From positions 1-8,713 of the forward strand of contig JAJRUA010000157.1 of assembly GCA_024278035.1 (NCBI GenBank): a stretch of DNA of 8,713 nucleotides, given 5' to 3'. The notes under the pieces were generated by a model. It was not told the DNA's origin. It did no database searches and saw only the letters and a program-made list of their open reading frames with translations. Shown here one piece after another: positions 7,982-8,713 of the stretch. Positions within the stretch are counted from its first letter, which is position 1. Each line of letters begins with the position of its first letter. This DNA is from Planctomycetota bacterium (GTDB taxonomy: Bacteria; Planctomycetota; Planctomycetia; Pirellulales; Lacipirellulaceae). A program made the translations under genes and the position numbers.

Positions 7982-8003
7982 TGGGTACGCAAATACGTAC
8001 CCA
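7982..8003. repeat. Hairpin 1, 8-bp perfect stem
   Basis: TGGGTACG (7982-7989) and CGTACCCA (7996-8003) are perfect inverted copies around the 6-nt loop CAAATA. No T tract follows on either strand, so it does not look like a simple terminator. Confidence 0.6.
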
Positions 8004-8015
8004 CGCCAGCTATAG

Positions 8016-8034
8016 CCCCGCCATCCTGGCGGGG
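8016..8034. repeat. Hairpin 2, 8-bp perfect GC-rich stem with 3-nt loop
   Basis: CCCCGCCA (8016-8023) and TGGCGGGG (8027-8034) pair perfectly around TCC. It begins 12 nt after hairpin 1. The palindrome GCTATAGC (8009-8016 region) lies between them. The stem is strong enough to affect transcription or mRNA stability, but no T tract is present. Confidence 0.65.
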
Positions 8035-8090
8035 AACCGCATTGCGGCCATATTTCCAACGCCAAGTGAGGGCCTTACCAACATGGCGAG

Positions 8091-8110
8091 CGGTGGGCGT
8101 AAGCCTACCG
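8091..8110. repeat. Hairpin 3, 8-bp stem with GTAA loop
   Basis: CGGTGGGC (8091-8098) and GCCTACCG (8103-8110) form an 8-bp stem with one G-T wobble, closed by GTAA, which as RNA is a GNRA-type tetraloop. The core word GGGCGTAAGCC resembles short palindromes I recall as frequent between genes in planctomycetes; that is memory, not a search. Confidence 0.55.
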
Positions 8111-8152
8111 ATGAAACCACCATTAACGAACAGACGAGCCGTTTTGATTTAA

Positions 8153-8257
8153 GGCGAGCCGCGAGCGTAAGCGACCGGAGTTTTTTGCAGCGGATGCCTT
8201 GCTACGAGAGTCGTATCGGCTTGAGCTCGCTCCGGTCGCTGACGCTCGCGGCTCGCC
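8153..8257. repeat. REP-like element: 28-bp inverted repeat, 27 of 28 matched, 49-bp centre
   Basis: The left arm (8153-8180) starts GGCGAGCCGCGAGCG and ends GCGACCGGAG. The right arm (8230-8257) is its reverse complement apart from one base (A in GCGTAAGCG against C in GCGTCAGCG). The centre (8181-8229) starts with six T residues and codes for nothing evident. Such GAGCCGCGAGCG-type words are, from memory, common intergenic repeats in Pirellulaceae. It could be a REP/BIME-type unit mobilised in trans or a strong bidirectional hairpin. The right arm ends exactly where the transposase remnant becomes readable. Confidence 0.8.
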
Positions 8258-8410
8258 ATCCAATTTCGAACAACGCGAAAACTAGCGCTGTGCCGTTGGA
8301 GCAAAGATTACGAAGAGTTTCCCGAAAGCAGTGAAGCCATGGCACACATCGCCATGATTCAACTGATGGCACGCCGTCTGGCTGCTGACGACCTTGCCGC
8401 CACGCCATGA
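8258..8410 (+). pseudogene. 3' remnant of an IS5-type transposase gene
   Basis: One plus-strand frame reads FRTTRKLALCRWSKDYEEF, then PESSEAMAHIAMIQLMARRL, and ends ADDLAATP at a TGA at 8408-8410. This follows the conserved C-terminus of IS5-family DDE transposases, in which an ERT motif is followed by a Trp-rich helix, an RRxSKDYE motif, xSSEAM and an IAMIxLMxRRLA helix. Only about the last 50 codons remain, the ERT motif is damaged to FRT, and the DDE catalytic core and start are absent, so it cannot be active. The 5' end abuts the 28-bp inverted repeat. Family assignment is from motif memory; IS5 is likely, the subgroup is not determined. Confidence 0.65.
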
Positions 8411-8411
8411 T

Positions 8412-8431
8412 AGCGATTCAAAAAAAGTCTC
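8412..8431. mobile_element. Probable right terminal inverted repeat of the lost IS
   Basis: The sequence AGCGATTCAAAAAAAGTCTC sits 2 nt after the transposase stop. Its reverse complement starts GAGACTTTTTTTGAATCG, resembling the GAG...TTT-type ends of IS5-family elements. No left partner is in the window, so the call rests on position and general resemblance only. Confidence 0.35.
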
Positions 8432-8555
8432 CTTTACCTAAAGCCAAACGGGTCAACGGGTTCGAGAGGATCCGCCCCCATCCGCGTCATGGCAGCATCG
8501 CATTACCTCCCAATGTCTGGTGTGGACGGTCCTTTCCGCAGGTCTTTCCACAGGC

Positions 8556-8713
8556 TTATTTGGCAGGCACTTTCTTTGCGATCCAGTACTCTGCCAAGGC
8601 TTCGTAGGCATTCGCCGACAGGCGGAAATCCATTCGGATTCGATCGTTCTCCTCCAAGATGGAGAACTGTAGTGGCGCGGCTTCACGCATGGGAGGACGA
8701 ACGCGTCGGCCAA
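8556..8713 (-). CDS. C-terminus of an unidentified protein (partial)
   Basis: A minus-strand frame enters from the window edge and runs 51 codons to a TAA at 8556-8558. It contains LQFSILEENDRIRMDFRLSA and ends EALAEYWIAKKVPAK. The alternation of hydrophobic and charged residues, then an amphipathic helix, looks like a real folded end, in contrast to the overlapping 86-codon frame on the same strand, which is Arg/Cys/Pro-rich and unnatural. An internal Met (8688-8690) lacks a ribosome binding site, so the gene most likely starts outside the window. The family is not recognised. It is on the same strand as the large DUF4332 gene but more than 700 bp away with hairpins between, so no operon is implied. 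Confidence 0.55.
   Translation of the reverse strand, partial: GRRVRPPMREAAPLQFSILEENDRIRMDFRLSANAYEALAEYWIAKKVPAK

Larger units (their letters stand above)
7838..8555. other. Intergenic region without an intact gene, rich in palindromes
   Basis: This stretch of about 700 bp holds the leader of the minus-strand gene ending at 4640, then three compact hairpins (7982-8110), a large inverted repeat (8153-8257), the broken 3' end of a transposase gene (8258-8410) and a probable IS terminus (8412-8431). In 8432-8555 I see only the small dyad CTTTACCTAAAG at 8432-8443 and no gene. Open frames crossing the region on the plus strand run through the palindromes and have no protein-like composition. 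Confidence 0.6.

Noticed and set aside
7982..8257. CRISPR-like or tRNA-like structure suggested by repeated stems
   Set aside because: The stems differ in sequence, there are no regularly spaced identical repeats, and no cloverleaf with a T-loop or CCA-type end can be drawn.
7924..8334. 136-codon plus-strand open frame
   Set aside because: It runs through three hairpins and both arms of the inverted repeat, has no ribosome binding site, and overlaps the transposase remnant in a different frame.
8453..8713. 86-codon minus-strand frame at the right edge
   Set aside because: The alternative frame ending at 8556 has a much more natural protein sequence; this one is rich in Arg, Cys and Pro with no pattern.

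Overview
The window looks like chromosomal DNA of a planctomycete, probably Pirellulaceae-like. This rests on protein style, not on a database search. The signs are a membrane-anchored PknB-type Ser/Thr kinase with a long extracytoplasmic tail, a very large protein carrying DUF4332-type helix-hairpin-helix domains, few Shine-Dalgarno sites, long spacers, and palindromic REP-like DNA between genes.

Layout from left to right: (1) positions 1-202, minus strand, the N-terminus of a predicted secreted protein cut by the window edge. (2) 203-422, a divergent leader. (3) 423-2279, plus strand, a Ser/Thr protein kinase with one transmembrane helix. (4) 2341-3630, plus strand, hemL (glutamate-1-semialdehyde 2,1-aminomutase), 61 bp downstream of the kinase. 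(5) 3714-4457, minus strand, an unrecognised soluble protein of 247 aa, convergent with hemL. (6) 4539-4632, a long imperfect palindrome with a T tract that fits a terminator for the next gene. (7) 4640-7837, minus strand, a protein of about 1065 aa: an SMC/YhaN-like ATPase frame with eroded nucleotide-binding motifs, a long coiled coil, a tandem-repeat hinge, and two DUF4332-like domains separated by an Arg/Ser-rich linker. (8) 7838-8555, a region without an intact gene that holds three compact hairpins, a 28-bp near-perfect inverted repeat and the 3' remnant of an IS5-type transposase gene. (9) 8556-8713, minus strand, the C-terminus of an unidentified protein cut by the right edge.

Only hemL (tetrapyrrole synthesis) and the kinase (membrane signalling) have clear functions. 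Nothing in the sequence links the genes into one pathway. The most unusual object is the large minus-strand protein. Its architecture suggests a structural, DNA- or nucleoid-related scaffold derived from an SMC-like ATPase that may no longer hydrolyse ATP. The second most unusual is the palindrome- and IS-remnant-rich spacer just upstream of it.
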